A stretch of DNA of 37,643 nt from Hamiltosporidium magnivora (Eukaryota; Microsporidia; Dubosqiidae). How positions within the stretch are numbered: the first letter of the stretch is position 1; each line of letters opens with the position of its first letter. The position numbers and the translations under genes were made by a program. The notes below the pieces were generated by a model. The model ran no database searches, had not been told where the DNA came from, and worked only from the letters and a program-made list of their open reading frames with translations. Below, one piece after another: positions 11,111 through 22,670 of this stretch. Location: assembly GCA_004325065.1 (NCBI GenBank), contig PITI01000014.1, positions 1 to 37,643 of the forward strand, given 5' to 3'.

Positions 11111-11270
11111 TTTTATAGAGAGAGGCTCGATTTTGGAAATAAGGGGATTTTAATCCGTGTAAGTAATTAGTTGTTTTGATAAAAGTGTTTATTATAGATA
11201 CAGGCTCTATATTTTAAAATATAGGGATGTTAACCCGTGTAAGTAAACATTTTTTTTGATAAAAGGGTTT
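11111..11270. repeat. Tandem duplication, two 80-bp units
   Basis: Bases 11111-11190 and 11191-11270 are diverged direct copies. Anchor words recur exactly 80 bases apart: CCGTGTAAGTAA, TTTTGATAAAAG and AGGCTC. It has no coding potential. It lies just beyond the upstream side of the retrotransposon remnant and may be part of that element's flank. Confidence 0.7.
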
Positions 11271-12947
11271 ATTTAAAGAATTCCTCAAATTTTTATGTTT
11301 GTTTTCTTCTTTCAAAAGTAGGGGGGCCCACAAAAATAACTTTATATTTAATATGAAAATCCAAAGAATAATTTTTGTATGCAGTAAAATACCACACAAG
11401 TCATATTACCTGCAAATAAATACGAAACATTCAACTGTATACGAAGTACGAAATAAAAAAATATTTGTAAGTACGTGATTATTCACTACCGATGATCACG
11501 ATCTATTTGAATTAAAGCTTCTTCACGTGATTGAAGGTGTTTCCAAATATTTTTCTTTTTAATGGTTAGTTAAGCGTAACGAAAACATATTCTACCTTGA
11601 AGAATAAGATTTTAACAGCAGAGAATAACCTCGGATCCCGGATTTAAAAGCCAATATCGTCACTTATAGATCAGTCATAAATTAAAAATATTAAATAATT
11701 AGGCTTTGAAGTACAAGAAAAATATATATGAAAACAAATTTAAAGTTCTTATATATTTTATGCTCGTTCTTCTACTATAGTCTATAAAAACCTTGAGGAA
11801 TTTATAGATTTCCCACGTTGTTTTCCGTGCTGAAATACCTTTGATTTGAAATATTGTGTATTCGGTTTCTGTTATACATTGGTTATACAACGAATAAAGA
11901 ATTTACAGCCCCAAAAACGAGCCCAGCTATTCAGATTAAAGCTTATAATTCCAAAAACTACAAAACTAGCTTTCTTCGTTTTTTTTACAACTATAGATGT
12001 ATTGTATGAAGAAAATTGTCTTTAATAGTTTTTGCAAATCCGAATGCGTTTGAAATTTGGCGGCATATTTGAAAAATATTCGTATATAAATATAGAAGGT
12101 ATCACATTTATCAAATTCGATATCCTTCTACTTATAACTAACTGAAAATAAAAATTTTTACGCGAACTTTTTTTCGCTTTGTTTGCTGGTTTCTTTGCAA
12201 ATGATTATACGCAATTAAGAATAAGACTAGAATAAAAACTTTGCTAAAATCCAAATATTAGCCCTGATATGTTCACTACAGAAATGCAAATAAATGAGAT
12301 TGCATGCAGGGCGTTTAGTAATTCTTCGTAACACGTGAACCGAATGGATGAAATGAAAAATCAAAAGAAGCTTACCTCTTGAAAGGATTGCATCCATAGA
12401 TTATTTATTTATATAGTTTCTTTGTATAATCAGTATTTTCATTGTACAAATAACATAAAATATAGCTTATGAAACATAAATATTGAATAAATGTATGCAA
12501 ATGCACAGATCATGCCACATAAAATAACAGTCAAAATTATTTATTTTGACTTCGGAAGGAAATTAAAATCCTGTAAGAATGTTGAAAAAGGCACTTGAGA
12601 GACAAATAAAGTCATTTAAAAATGAAAAGGCACACACTCATATCTCATAGACCTAAATTCGAAAAAAAACTAAAGAGCTGGACAACATTTTTCATTCAAT
12701 TGTATAATTATATTTAAATGACTATATCGAATACGGAAGCTCAGATAAAATATATCAAATTTGACCAACTGTAACTTAAAAATTTAAAATTTATAAAGTG
12801 AAAAAAAAATATTTATAACCCACTATAAATATTAAAGTGTTTGCAATGATTCGATCCTAGAAAAGTTTCATGAAAAAACAATAATTTATTAAATATACTG
12901 AATTTAAATACAGCAGAATTATTATATTAAATGATATTTAAATCGTG
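11271..12947. other. Spacer with no recognised feature
   Basis: About 1.7 kb with somewhat mixed composition around 11500-12350, suggesting old insertions, but no frame or motif could be assigned. Two minus-strand open frames of about 60 codons (11214-11399, 11699-11890) show no family resemblance. Confidence 0.5.
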
Positions 12948-14455
12948 TTACAGATCCATAAAATCAATCTTTTTAACAATTTTGATATTTTTTAAACCCA
13001 TTGCTGTCTTTTGCATGTATTGCTTGTACAAATCAAAAAAAATTCGAAAATTTCTGAGTTTGCAAAGATTTCGTTTTCTATGATAAGCCTCGAATTTTTA
13101 GACGTAATTATTTCTAAGATTTGATTTTTCATGAATTTAAATAGTTTCACATCAAGTTTACGAAATGCAAACACAATATGAACATCTTTCTTCAAAAATT
13201 CAAGAGAACAACTTAGATTCACAATAAATTCGGTTTTAAACGGCTCGAGCATATTTAAATATTCCAAATTCTGATAAAAATTCGTCTTTTTATTTTCAAA
13301 ATTTACCATACAAAGCATTTGTAAAAATTTTTTTTCTCCGATTTTTTTGATGAAATCCTTTATAAATACAGCGATCAAATATTCTGATTCGATCATAATG
13401 CTAAAATTTATACTTTTACAATTATTCAATCTACCAATAATATTAGAATCTGGATTTTTTCCAAATATATTCGAGTTTGGAAAGATAAAATTATTAAATT
13501 CGTGGTTGAATTCCAATATGTTAGTTTGCTCAAGGAGGCAAATTTGAAATGATGTTCTTTCATAATCAAAAGGAAATATAAAATATCTTTAAATTAATTT
13601 TCTGAATGCAGATAACCCATGAGAAAATAACAAATCCTTATTATTGCTTGTCAAACCAACATCATCAAGAATAAATCTATAATTTGGCTCCAATTCATAC
13701 TTTTATATATTTTCTTTATATTTTCAAAATAATCATCGTATGATATGCCCTGTTCATAATAATTCTGTACTCTTTTAGACTTGAAAATATAAGAATCATT
13801 CATAATATCCGAAAATTTTTCTTTCGGTACAAAAAAACAATCCCAAAACAAACAAAACTGTGAAAAGAAATATTGTAAAATTATTTCGTTACTTAAAAAT
13901 TCATCGAAAACCTTGAAAATTTCTGGTTGATTCTCTTCCACACTCAATTTTTTAGAATCCCATTTTTTGAGATTTTTTAGTTGATTGATAAAATATAAAT
14001 CTTCTAAACCTGATTGTATTTGCAAGAGCATATCCTTAATCCGTAAGAGCGTTTTCTCGTTAAAAATATCTAAATACAAGCAAACATCATACATTTCATC
14101 AGTAAAGAGTGCAATGCACTCCGTATAAAGCATATTACATAATATATACTCATCATATTTGTTTTTTTTACAATTTTTAAGAATTTTATCTTTTACATTT
14201 ATAAAACCTCTTTCTATTATTTTATCATTCGATTTATTAAAAAATGGCTTAAAAAAATTACAAAATCCATCAAATTGAGGAATATTATGTATAACGTAAC
14301 CTAGTAAATCTTTGGGAGAATTGGTAAATATAACATGTCCAGTTTTTTAATTTAAATATTTTTCTCTTTCACACAATAAATTAATATACATGATCAAATG
14401 TAGTATTAAACCAAATATAGAAGAAATATATATTTATAAATTGTTTGAAATTCAT
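12948..14455 (-). pseudogene. Broken member A of an unknown secreted-protein family
   Basis: Two open frames (13651-14133 and 12992-13516) are fragments of one gene of about 500 codons, shown by alignment with copies B and C. The likely start is the ATG at 14455 (MNFKQFINIYFFYIW, hydrophobic leader), matching the MN start of B and C. Conserved blocks in order are GHVIFTNSPKDLL, NKYDEY, FINQLKNLKKWDSKKL, FCLFWDCFF, YDDYFENIKKIY, SHGLSAFRKLI, FPFDYERTSF, LNNCKSINFSIMIESEYLI, DVHIVFAFRKLD and DLYKQYMQ...KKIDFMDL. Lesions: a frameshift after the leader, TAA at 14349-14347, a frameshift near 13660, TAA at 13591-13589, and a frameshift in the A-run at about 13035-13042. The last true stop is at 12950-12948. 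Function is unknown. This is the most divergent of the three copies. Confidence 0.75.
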
Positions 14456-14929
14456 TTCGATCGTTTTTAAACTTTTTTAGAAAGAGGGTTTCTTTTTAAA
14501 ACAGGTATTTGAGATTTTTGATAAGACCGATTTATTATCGTATATAATTTTTTATTTCGATTATAACTCTAGGCAGGAAACACGGTCTTTTTTTAATTTA
14601 ATTTCGAACCCATAAGTGAAGGTTAACCATATAAGAAACTAAAGAAATATTTTTTTTAACCCCCTTTAAAAATATTAATTCTATTAATCTTCTGCTGAAC
14701 TTCAATAAGGGCTGTATGCTGTATATTTGTTTTATTTATATAGGTTTTTGAGAGAAATTTGAGCAAGAATAAAATCTCATAAAAGTCATTTTAACTATGT
14801 TAGAAATAGAACTGATAAAATTATACCTATCGGATAGAAATAATGCGTCTTCTGGTTAATCTTTTCAGAAAAAAAAGAATTTTTTAAAAAATAAGGAACT
14901 ACGAATAGATTAATGAAAAAATGCTTTAT
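14456..14929. other. Spacer upstream of pseudogene A
   Basis: AT-rich DNA between pseudogene A and the integrase-type element. No gene was found. Part of it (about 14795-14929) may belong to the 5' side of the element, since the same strand turns coding-like just beyond. Confidence 0.4.
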
Positions 14930-16080
14930 AAAGAAACCAGAAAAGTTTATAAAGAGGCAGTCATTGAAAAGAATTTTGAAAAACAACATGCTTTATTTGA
15001 TGCACATCGCCTACCTGATTATAAAGGAATAAAGGCAATCTATGAAAACTCAAAAATTCGATTCATTGTTTTAAAAGAGAAATAATTGACAAATATTTCT
15101 CGAAATAACTAATATATAAGAGATATCAACCATTATGTCGCATCTCACAAATTACACCCATAATATCAGGACACCTATGGCATATCGTGCAAATAGATTG
15201 TGTTGATCAAAAAAAACATGCTAATTAAAATGACGGATATGGATGGATTGTAAAAATTATAGATTTCTATTCCAGATTTCTTTTTTCATTTGCAATGAAA
15301 AGTAAAACAGCTAAAAACATTATGTCTGCGTTAAAGGAAATAATTATATAATGCGACGCGCCAATTATCGTATAAAGCAATAACGGCAAAGATTTCAACT
15401 TTTCTGTTTTTACGAAATTTCTAAGTTTACATAACGTTAGGTTTGTAAGAGGAAGGCGAAGACATGCGCAAAACCAAGGCCTAGTTGAAAGCGTTAATCA
15501 AACAGTGATATAGAAATTGCGAAAGCATTATCTGTTGTTGAAATTCTTGATAAAATTGTATTTGAATACAATACATTATGGAGTAGGCCAATAAACATGT
15601 CACCAATGCAGGGATTTAGATGTTGAACGGGTATAAATATTTTGCCTTGCGCGATCAATACCACAGACCGTGAGAAGTAACCAAATTCACAGAAGAAGAA
15701 TCCCCCATTGAATATAATTTAGAATTTAATCAAGAATCAAATCTTATACCCATTTATTGTAACGCTATACAGCAGGCTACTATTTTTAGTCCCAAAAGAG
15801 TTGATACAAACTATAGAGACATTTACATTCCGAGAATTGCCAAAGATGCTGATGTTCATTACAATCGTATTGCATTTAATTCAGAGAATGTGGTTCTTAT
15901 TCGAAGATTCTTTGATACAAATAGATCGCCACGAAGTGACAAAATTAATAGCTTTTAAGAAGCTGGATTCTGGTTTGTTATACAGAGAGTTTGCTCTGAC
16001 AGTTTTAGAGTCCGTAATGAAAAAAATCCAAGTATATCCAAAGTTATCCCTAAAAACAGACTAAATAAGCGAAAAATTAA
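14930..16080 (+). mobile_element. Decayed DDE integrase-type transposable element
   Basis: Frame by frame this reads as a retroviral-type integrase protein. A helical N-terminal part includes EAVIEKNFEKQHALFDAHRL (about 14945-15005) and RYQPLCRISQITPIISG (about 15120-15170). The catalytic core follows, all in one frame: HIVQIDCVD at 15181-15207 (first Asp at 15196-15198), KIIDFYSRFLFSFAMKSKTA, SNNGKDF at 15376-15396 and GLVESVNQT at 15478-15504 (Glu at 15487-15489). The C-terminal part includes NVVLIRRFFDTNRSPRSDK (about 15888-15944). The layout resembles KRBA2-like/Ty3-type integrases. It cannot work: the second catalytic Asp is Asn (AAT, 15379-15381) and there are many stops, including one two codons before that motif. 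No terminal repeats were found. Confidence 0.7.
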
Positions 16081-16083
16081 ACA

Positions 16084-16262
16084 ATGTTGGTTTTTATAGT
16101 TTGTTCCTTATATTCCCTTTCTTTTACTTTTTTCTTTTCTAAAATTTCCTTTTATATTACCGCTTTCGCTTTTATTTTTTTTGTTTTTTTTCTCATTTAT
16201 TTCTCCTTTTTTCTTGGTTCATATTTTTTTATTTTTTTTTGTTTCTTTAGTATAGGTTGGTA
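16084..16262. repeat. Pyrimidine-rich tract
   Basis: Roughly 180 bases that are overwhelmingly T and C on the plus strand, immediately after the integrase remnant. A 63-codon open frame through it is only a by-product of the T-rich composition (poly-Phe/Ser). On the minus strand it is a long purine tract. It may be an element terminus or an expanded low-complexity tract. Confidence 0.6.
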
Positions 16263-16427
16263 CATGGGAAAATAACTCTCTATATTAGTAACCTCCACAT
16301 ATGAATACGAAACTTAATATAATCCCTCTTTCCAGTAAAACATAGTTTTGTTACGATTAGTTGCAGGTTTATGTTTGTGGCAATAATTCGAAGCCGCTTT
16401 AAAATAATTTTTCAGATCATTCAATTA

Positions 16428-16700
16428 TGTTCCCCACCATATACGGAGCAGAATTGGCTTGGAGTATTCTCTGCTTGGCCTAAGAAGCGACTAAAAAGGA
16501 CTGGATCCTAGTTTGGAATTCGGCGTAGGGGTAACAATCCCCCTTTAAAAGCGCCTTGTTTCAAAACCCGAAAAAGTAAACAAATACTCCTGAAAAAAGC
16601 CATTAAAAGGTATTAATGAGGGCTCCCAAAGCACTTGAAGGATGGAATGCCGATGATGATCAATTCTGATATTAATTTTAATATTATATGGAAGAAGGAT
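16428..16700 (+). repeat. Dispersed repeat, copy 1 of an inverted pair
   Basis: This aligns almost without gaps with the reverse complement of 34260-34505. Shared words include CCCCAC, TGGAGTATT, CTAAAAAGGA-like, CCCTTTAAAA, AAACCCGAA and GATGATGA, at about 70% identity by eye. The GC content is clearly above the surroundings. The sequence continues into broken frames such as PLKAPCFKTRKSKQ, which suggests a coding origin. It is probably part of a retroelement; the family was not identified. Confidence 0.6.
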
Positions 16701-17623
16701 TTCATTCATTATTTTACCGACAAATTCTGCTGAAAACCCAAGTAATAAAGAATTTAGATCGAAGGAAAAAGATGTGGTAAATGAAACAAATTTTTATACA
16801 ATTCAAATCATTTTAATACTTCTTAAAAATATTATAAGTAAATCTTTTTATTTTTTTATAGTTTAATTCAAATTTCACATAAATTTTCGACTTTTTAAAT
16901 TAAATGTATGGGTTATACAACCTAAGCATTAAGATTATCAGGAAAATATAAGGAGATAAATCTAAGCTTATATATTGTTTTCGTACTCTTTTTTATTAAA
17001 ATATTAATCTATTATTTTTTTATACAAAGATTTTTTCGTTTATTTGCCTACAAGCTCTCTATAATAAGCAGTCAATACTGATACAAACAATTTTGATTAA
17101 AAATTTAAATATCTTTAAGAAAAAAAAAATGAAAAATCGTGAATGTGTAATAAAGACATTTTTTCTTTCATCTTCAGCAAAAATATGTATAGTGAAAGAA
17201 ACTTAAAATATCTACGGGGGTTTTTGATTTACTTATTTAGGTATTTAATAAAACATTAGATTTTATAAAATTATATTATACAAACGAAATTTTTTAGAAT
17301 AAAATTTTTTTAAAAAAAATAAATATAAGCATTGCCAAGTTTGAAATTATATATTTTAGCACGAAGCATATTAAAATAGTGTAAAATGAGATTCAATCTA
17401 ATATATGATTAAAATAAGATTTTTAAAGTCCTTTTATTGTTTTAAAATACTTTATTTTATTTCATCACAAAGACCTTGGTGTATTTTTAATTAATGAGAA
17501 ATGAAAATGTTTTTTAGCTATGAAATACTTTTAAACACTAAAAAAGAAAAGAAAAAAAAACCAAATTTTTTATTTATTAAAGAGGAGTGAATTGCAGTTC
17601 TGTTTAACAAAAGGAAATTAGTT
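16701..17623. other. AT-rich spacer
   Basis: No gene recognised; long A/T runs. It lies on the 3' side of the 1187-residue gene. Confidence 0.6.
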
Positions 17624-20600
17624 TCATCTCGGGCTATTTTTTAATAAATCAATTGTATTCTCTTCACTAAGAGTAGGATTGTTAGACTTTGTATTTTCTT
17701 CATAAGGCTGGGGAATCTGATGTGCATCTAAATCAAGGTTTAAGTTAGAAGATTTAATTGCCTGGGTTTGTATCGACGAAATAGAATGCGAATCTAAAAA
17801 TCTTCCCTCGGAATTTGAAGTTGATTCATTTGCGGTACTCTGAAACGTTTTATTTGATCCAAAGGGAAGCAGTAAATCTTCGCTTGATTCCTCATTCTCT
17901 TCTTTTATTGCGCTTAATTCGCCAATTTTAGGCGAAGGAGATGTATCTATGTAGTGTTTACTCTCGGAAGTTAATGATGAATAACTATTAAATTGCTCTG
18001 TATAAGAATCTTCGTCTGAATAGTTCAAATATGCATCATCCATGTATGATTCATTCAATCGTAAGAGCTCGCTACTAGTTGTTTCGGGTTGATAATCCAA
18101 TAATACTTTGATATTGGCTTGACCAGTACAATCTTCTTCTGGTAAAGCCGATGCTCCTTCGATTAAATGAATAGATTCATCAAATAATTCAGTTTCAATC
18201 TCTTCATGACAAGACATTTTTTTTGATTTCACATCTTGATTTTGCGTAGAAAATGGCGTGGTAGGAAAATTTTCGTCCGATCTATTTTCAATTGGATTAG
18301 GGGATACTTGTTTTGTTGCCTCAATTATTTCTTTTGAATCTTGTATCTCGGAATATTCTGTAGATTTCTGGGGAGCATCTTTTCCGTAATTAGATTGATT
18401 ACTGGTTTCTAAAACAATTCCCTCATTTATTTTTTGAAATGATATTTCTTTATAGAATTTTTTAGGGGTATGTTTTTCAGATTCGGATGATGAATTAAGT
18501 ATTGCGTCAATTAAACTTTCATTTTCACTTTCTAGTTGAAAAGAGACTGGATCAAATTTGCCCTGCGTTTCAATTGTATTCTCTTCGGAAGATAAATTTC
18601 TATGGATATTCCTTAAACAACCTGTTTGTGTCTCTTTACCCATAACAATTTGTGAATAAACAGATGAGATATTGCTTAAAGACTTTTCTTCTGTGTCCAA
18701 ATCAGTTCTTTCTAATCCGGTATCGTCTTTTGGATCCGTTTCTAGATCAACCTCTGTGTTTTGAGAATTATAAGATTTAGCAGCTGTGGAATGAGTGAGG
18801 ATATGTTCGAAACCTGAATCATTCGATTTATGCATGTAAGATTGGTTTTCTTCAGTACACACCTCATCTATTTCCGATGGTGTGTTCGCAGGATTGTTTA
18901 TATTATGTAGCTTTTCATATTGAGGATATTTATTGCGTGCACCAAAAGGCTGCGAATCGGGATAATTTGATAGAGGACTGCAACGAATACTAACATTTTC
19001 CCCAACGGGGTAATTCAATTTTGATTGCGACGTTTCAATTGATAATGGTTTTGTATTTAACTCTGTTGTTTGTATTGAACTATAATGCTCCTCTTGATAT
19101 ACTGGAGAAGCATCGAGCGAAGCTGGATCGAAATGTGGCCTTGAACAAAGTATTTGCTTTACGAATACCTGACTAACTGAATCCGCATTAAAACCAGAGT
19201 TTGAAGATTGTAATTCTGCATCGCTTATAGAAATTTTTTGATCAGAAGCAAGTTCTTCCTGAAAAAGAGTCAACGATGGACTCGTATTATCTCCCCTTGT
19301 TCTATCCTGAAAAGATTCAGCACAAAAAATTTCTACGGTTGTTGTATCCAGGCCTGATTTTGCATCTTTATTTGTAAAAATTTGTTTTTCCATGGCAATA
19401 TTTTCTGAAGTATTAGATAATATGTTGTTTTTTTCTATTAAGCTCGATTTTGGATCATCTGACAAGTTTAAGCTTTGTCTTAAATTTTGAAAAGATGTGG
19501 AATTCGTTTTACATTCAACAGAAGAATTTTCTGCTATATTTTGATTTGGCATACCATGTATACTTCTAATTGTATCAGAAGAAGCCAATCTGTTAAACTT
19601 TTTTAGGGTTCTTGATGAAATTTCTGTTTCTTCGGAGTTTCTTTGTCTGTTTAGTGAGGATATACCGCAAAAAATACGTTTCGGTGAAATCATATGTTTT
19701 TTTTGTACATTCCCAAATTCAAATGATTCTGGATTTTGAGAGTTTGATTCAGGTAAATCTTCATGTGATATAGATTCGACAGGTGTAATAGCACGTATAT
19801 CTAGTATTTCTCGGTGCGAAGTAATCTTCGAGTACATATCATCGAGCGGTTCATCTAAATGTTTTTTTTCTGTTGCTATTTCAAGGCTGGTTTGATTGAT
19901 TTTAAAATCTACTTTTTGTGTAATATCAACTGATAAAAGAGGATCCGAAGATTCTAAACCAGAAATTAAAATCGGCTCTGAATTAAGCGGATTTAATACA
20001 TTTTCGGATTTAATGTCATTAGATGAAAGACTTATTGCATCGGCAGAGGTTTTTAATGAGTTTTCAGGAAGTGAAGAGTTTGTTGCTATAGGGTTAGAAA
20101 TCGTAAACGATTCTTCTACAGATTTCAATGCTGAAGCAGTATCAGAAAACGTTTGCAGAGTTATTGAATTATTCGTGTTATCTATTTCGAGAATCTGATT
20201 TGTAGTATGAGTCATTTCGTTAAACTCGAGTGTTGAAATTTCATAAGACCGATTATTGAAAGACGGTACTTCTCTTCTTAAATCTTCTTCCATACATATG
20301 CCGGTATTCATATGTGTAATTAATATTTGATCTTGTATACGAATATTTTCGTCTAATGAATGATTCGAAGTGACATCAATTATATTCAGATCAGAACTGA
20401 CACCCGGAATATTTCGTAAATGATTTAATTCGACATTTAGTGAACCAACCGGTCTATCTTCTGAAGGAAAAACAAAATCATAATTACTCACTTGACAAGA
20501 AAATAGAAAAAATGTAATGTAGTCAACTGCTGTGTATTTTCTTGAGTCATTATCGAACCTAAAATTCAATAGAGTTTCCTTAAATAAACCTTCTTTGTCT

Positions 20601-21187
20601 TTACTAGTAAGTTCGACAATAAAAGTCTTATTTTCAAAACCATTGTTTATTTTCATGTAAGCGATAGCATTGATTTGTGATTTAAAAAGTGTCAAGACTG
20701 CTTTAGTCAACCCAAGAAACGATTTATAGGCACATTTTCCTTTCAAAAACAATCCTAATCTATTGATTTTGTTCATATTTAGTATTCTTTTGTTAAGCTT
20801 AACCACATTTATATCTGCATAAGCAATCAAATTATTTATATCACCATAATTTATAGACTTTAGAAAGCCAAAATTACGATTTTCCAAGCTGTTTTCAATT
20901 CTTTTTGTCACTGGTGAACTTGGAATCGGAATTAAAAATTTCATATTCTTTTGCATACATTTACATGGTTTCTCAAAAATGAAACGTTCGGAAACCGAAA
21001 TAACTTTTTTTATTCCGATAAATCGCTCGTCCAAAATCGCCTTGTCAAATTCCTCATAGAACTTTTTGATCAAATTGTTGGCTTTTATACTACCAATTAT
21101 ACATATAATGCAACCAATGACGAGAAAAATACTAAAGATGTAAGCTGAATAAATAATCAACGTGTATTTCTTTCGAATTAAATTCAT
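17624..21187 (-). CDS. Membrane-anchored, Ser/Glu/Asn-rich protein, 1187 aa
   Basis: The longest frame in the window, ATG to TGA without interruption. Residues 1-8 are basic (MNLIRKKY). About 9-34 is one strong hydrophobic segment, either an uncleaved signal anchor or a long signal peptide, followed by KANNLIKK. About 35-245 looks folded, with a CKC pair at 75-77 and few acidic runs. From about 250 to the end the chain is almost entirely Ser, Thr, Asn, Glu, Asp, Gln and Pro with very few hydrophobic clusters, so probably disordered. SSEENTIE and SEENTID are short recurrences, but no regular repeat array is seen. No domain is recognised. The likely role is a surface or organelle membrane protein with a long flexible arm. 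The orientation is not decided by the flanking charges, which are basic on both sides. The gene is isolated, with no operon or overlapping partner. Confidence 0.85.
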   Translation of the reverse strand: MNLIRKKYTLIIYSAYIFSIFLVIGCIICIIGSIKANNLIKKFYEEFDKAILDERFIGIKKVISVSERFIFEKPCKCMQKNMKFLIPIPSSPVTKRIENSLENRNFGFLKSINYGDINNLIAYADINVVKLNKRILNMNKINRLGLFLKGKCAYKSFLGLTKAVLTLFKSQINAIAYMKINNGFENKTFIVELTSKDKEGLFKETLLNFRFDNDSRKYTAVDYITFFLFSCQVSNYDFVFPSEDRPVGSLNVELNHLRNIPGVSSDLNIIDVTSNHSLDENIRIQDQILITHMNTGICMEEDLRREVPSFNNRSYEISTLEFNEMTHTTNQILEIDNTNNSITLQTFSDTASALKSVEESFTISNPIATNSSLPENSLKTSADAISLSSNDIKSENVLNPLNSEPILISGLESSDPLLSVDITQKVDFKINQTSLEIATEKKHLDEPLDDMYSKITSHREILDIRAITPVESISHEDLPESNSQNPESFEFGNVQKKHMISPKRIFCGISSLNRQRNSEETEISSRTLKKFNRLASSDTIRSIHGMPNQNIAENSSVECKTNSTSFQNLRQSLNLSDDPKSSLIEKNNILSNTSENIAMEKQIFTNKDAKSGLDTTTVEIFCAESFQDRTRGDNTSPSLTLFQEELASDQKISISDAELQSSNSGFNADSVSQVFVKQILCSRPHFDPASLDASPVYQEEHYSSIQTTELNTKPLSIETSQSKLNYPVGENVSIRCSPLSNYPDSQPFGARNKYPQYEKLHNINNPANTPSEIDEVCTEENQSYMHKSNDSGFEHILTHSTAAKSYNSQNTEVDLETDPKDDTGLERTDLDTEEKSLSNISSVYSQIVMGKETQTGCLRNIHRNLSSEENTIETQGKFDPVSFQLESENESLIDAILNSSSESEKHTPKKFYKEISFQKINEGIVLETSNQSNYGKDAPQKSTEYSEIQDSKEIIEATKQVSPNPIENRSDENFPTTPFSTQNQDVKSKKMSCHEEIETELFDESIHLIEGASALPEEDCTGQANIKVLLDYQPETTSSELLRLNESYMDDAYLNYSDEDSYTEQFNSYSSLTSESKHYIDTSPSPKIGELSAIKEENEESSEDLLLPFGSNKTFQSTANESTSNSEGRFLDSHSISSIQTQAIKSSNLNLDLDAHQIPQPYEENTKSNNPTLSEENTIDLLKNSPR

Positions 21188-21193
21188 GGAATC

Positions 21194-21199
21194 AAATTT
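21194..21199 (-). promoter_or_regulatory. AAATTT motif upstream of the 1187-residue gene
   Basis: AAATTT sits six bases before the ATG at 21187. An AAATTT-like element close to the start codon is one of the described microsporidian transcription signals. The word is common in AT-rich DNA, so this is weak evidence. Confidence 0.25.
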
Positions 21200-22584
21200 T
21201 TGCTCGTATTTATAGTTTTAAAAAAGCTTAAATTATTTATATTTCTATAAAAGAAAATGTTAAAACAATTAGTCAATTTTTTTATTTCCTGATTTTTTGA
21301 TAAAATGGGTTTCTAAATTCAATTTTTTTGCAAAAATCCTAGAATATTCTATTTGAAGATAATATATAATTAGTTTATCCTCAATAGGTTAATAAAATTT
21401 TCGATTAATTCCCTATATTTAGTAAAAAACCAAATGAATTTTTTTAAAACAATATTTTAAAAAGTATTGAATATTTCGATATTTCTTTTTGAAGAATAAA
21501 TATTATTTCTACATTTAAATTATCATAATTATATAATATAGGTTTCTTATAGTGCAAATTTCTTCTTAAAGACAAATATAAAGTTTAAAAAGATATATTA
21601 GTATAGAGAGACACATATTAAATGATTCCAGCATTTTAAAATTCATTCAATCAATTTTTCTTATTCTTTAATAAATTAAAAAACCGGGAAAGCTAATTCA
21701 AAGGTAATACTGGTTGTTTTGACACCGTTACAACTTCAAAACCATTTAAATCGCCGAAAACATATTTGCAGAGACCTATTCGCTTCATCAAGGTAGATTA
21801 AGTTTGAATATAGTCGTCTTAGGTTGCGCGTAACGCATATTTAGAGTTATAAACACACACTAGGTAACGGACATTAACGTACTGTAGCAAAGCCTTTCCA
21901 ATTAAATGGCATCTAGATACTTTTATATGTAAAGCTTTGGATGTAGGCGTTACAGATCATATGGAGTAATTGTTAGGAAATAATTTATCTATGGTAAACT
22001 CGAACTGACTTAATTTTATCAAACATCTAACATATGTCATTTTTTTTAAAAAAATGTCATATTTAATGAAATGCTTAAATTTTTAGAGAAATATACAATC
22101 ATAAGAACATATAATGCATGCATGTAATAAAGAATTTTGTTATTTTGAAATTAAAATATGTATTACACTGCATATAATATAATTTTATTCATGAACAGCA
22201 AAATCTAAATGTCCAGTAAACTCTTCAAAAATTCGGGCAATCTTTTTGCAGATTAAGAACAAATGAATATGATAAGAATATATAATAAAAATATTTCAGT
22301 ATAAGTCTATAATATATTAAAAATTAAATATAATATAAATGTTGAAAAATATTTTAAAATCTCTCCCTGAGTTGGATCTAAAAACCTACTTTATATTTCT
22401 TTTAATGAATATCAAAAAAAATTAGAAGAAATAAATGCATCATACCACAGATATTCCCCTCCAAAAAAACGAAAATCAAAACATCTAAACGCTAAAGATG
22501 TATGCATATATTTTTCTTTGTATGTCAGATTACTACTGCCATTTATTGTTGCTATTTTTCTTATTAAGGTAAATTAACCAAAGG
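21200..22584. other. Spacer with an unidentified GC-richer island
   Basis: AT-rich apart from about 21690-21990, where composition rises and minus-strand pieces such as RIGLCKYVF and DLNGFEVVTVS appear. This probably marks an old insertion, but no family was recognised and no frame is long enough to call. Confidence 0.45.
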
Positions 22585-22670
22585 ACTTTATTATGATATT
22601 CCTATTAAAAAGTGTTGATAGAAATGTGGTAATTTTAAGGGTGATTTATTAAATATTGGTAGTTTAGAAG
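22585..22670 (+). repeat. Short repeat related to 36335-36420
   Basis: The segment around ATTAAAAAGTGTTGATAG with flanking GGACTTTATTATGATATTCC resembles 36337-36375, where GGATTGTGATGTATTTTT precedes ATTAAAAAGTGTTAATAG. Both are followed by variants of TAAGGGTG. This indicates two copies of a short dispersed sequence. Confidence 0.4.

Noticed and set aside
16084..16275. 63-codon Phe/Ser-rich frame
   Set aside because: Produced by the polypyrimidine tract rather than by protein-coding selection.
19896..20198. 100-codon plus-strand frame inside the 1187-residue gene
   Set aside because: Antisense shadow of a Ser/Glu-rich coding region.
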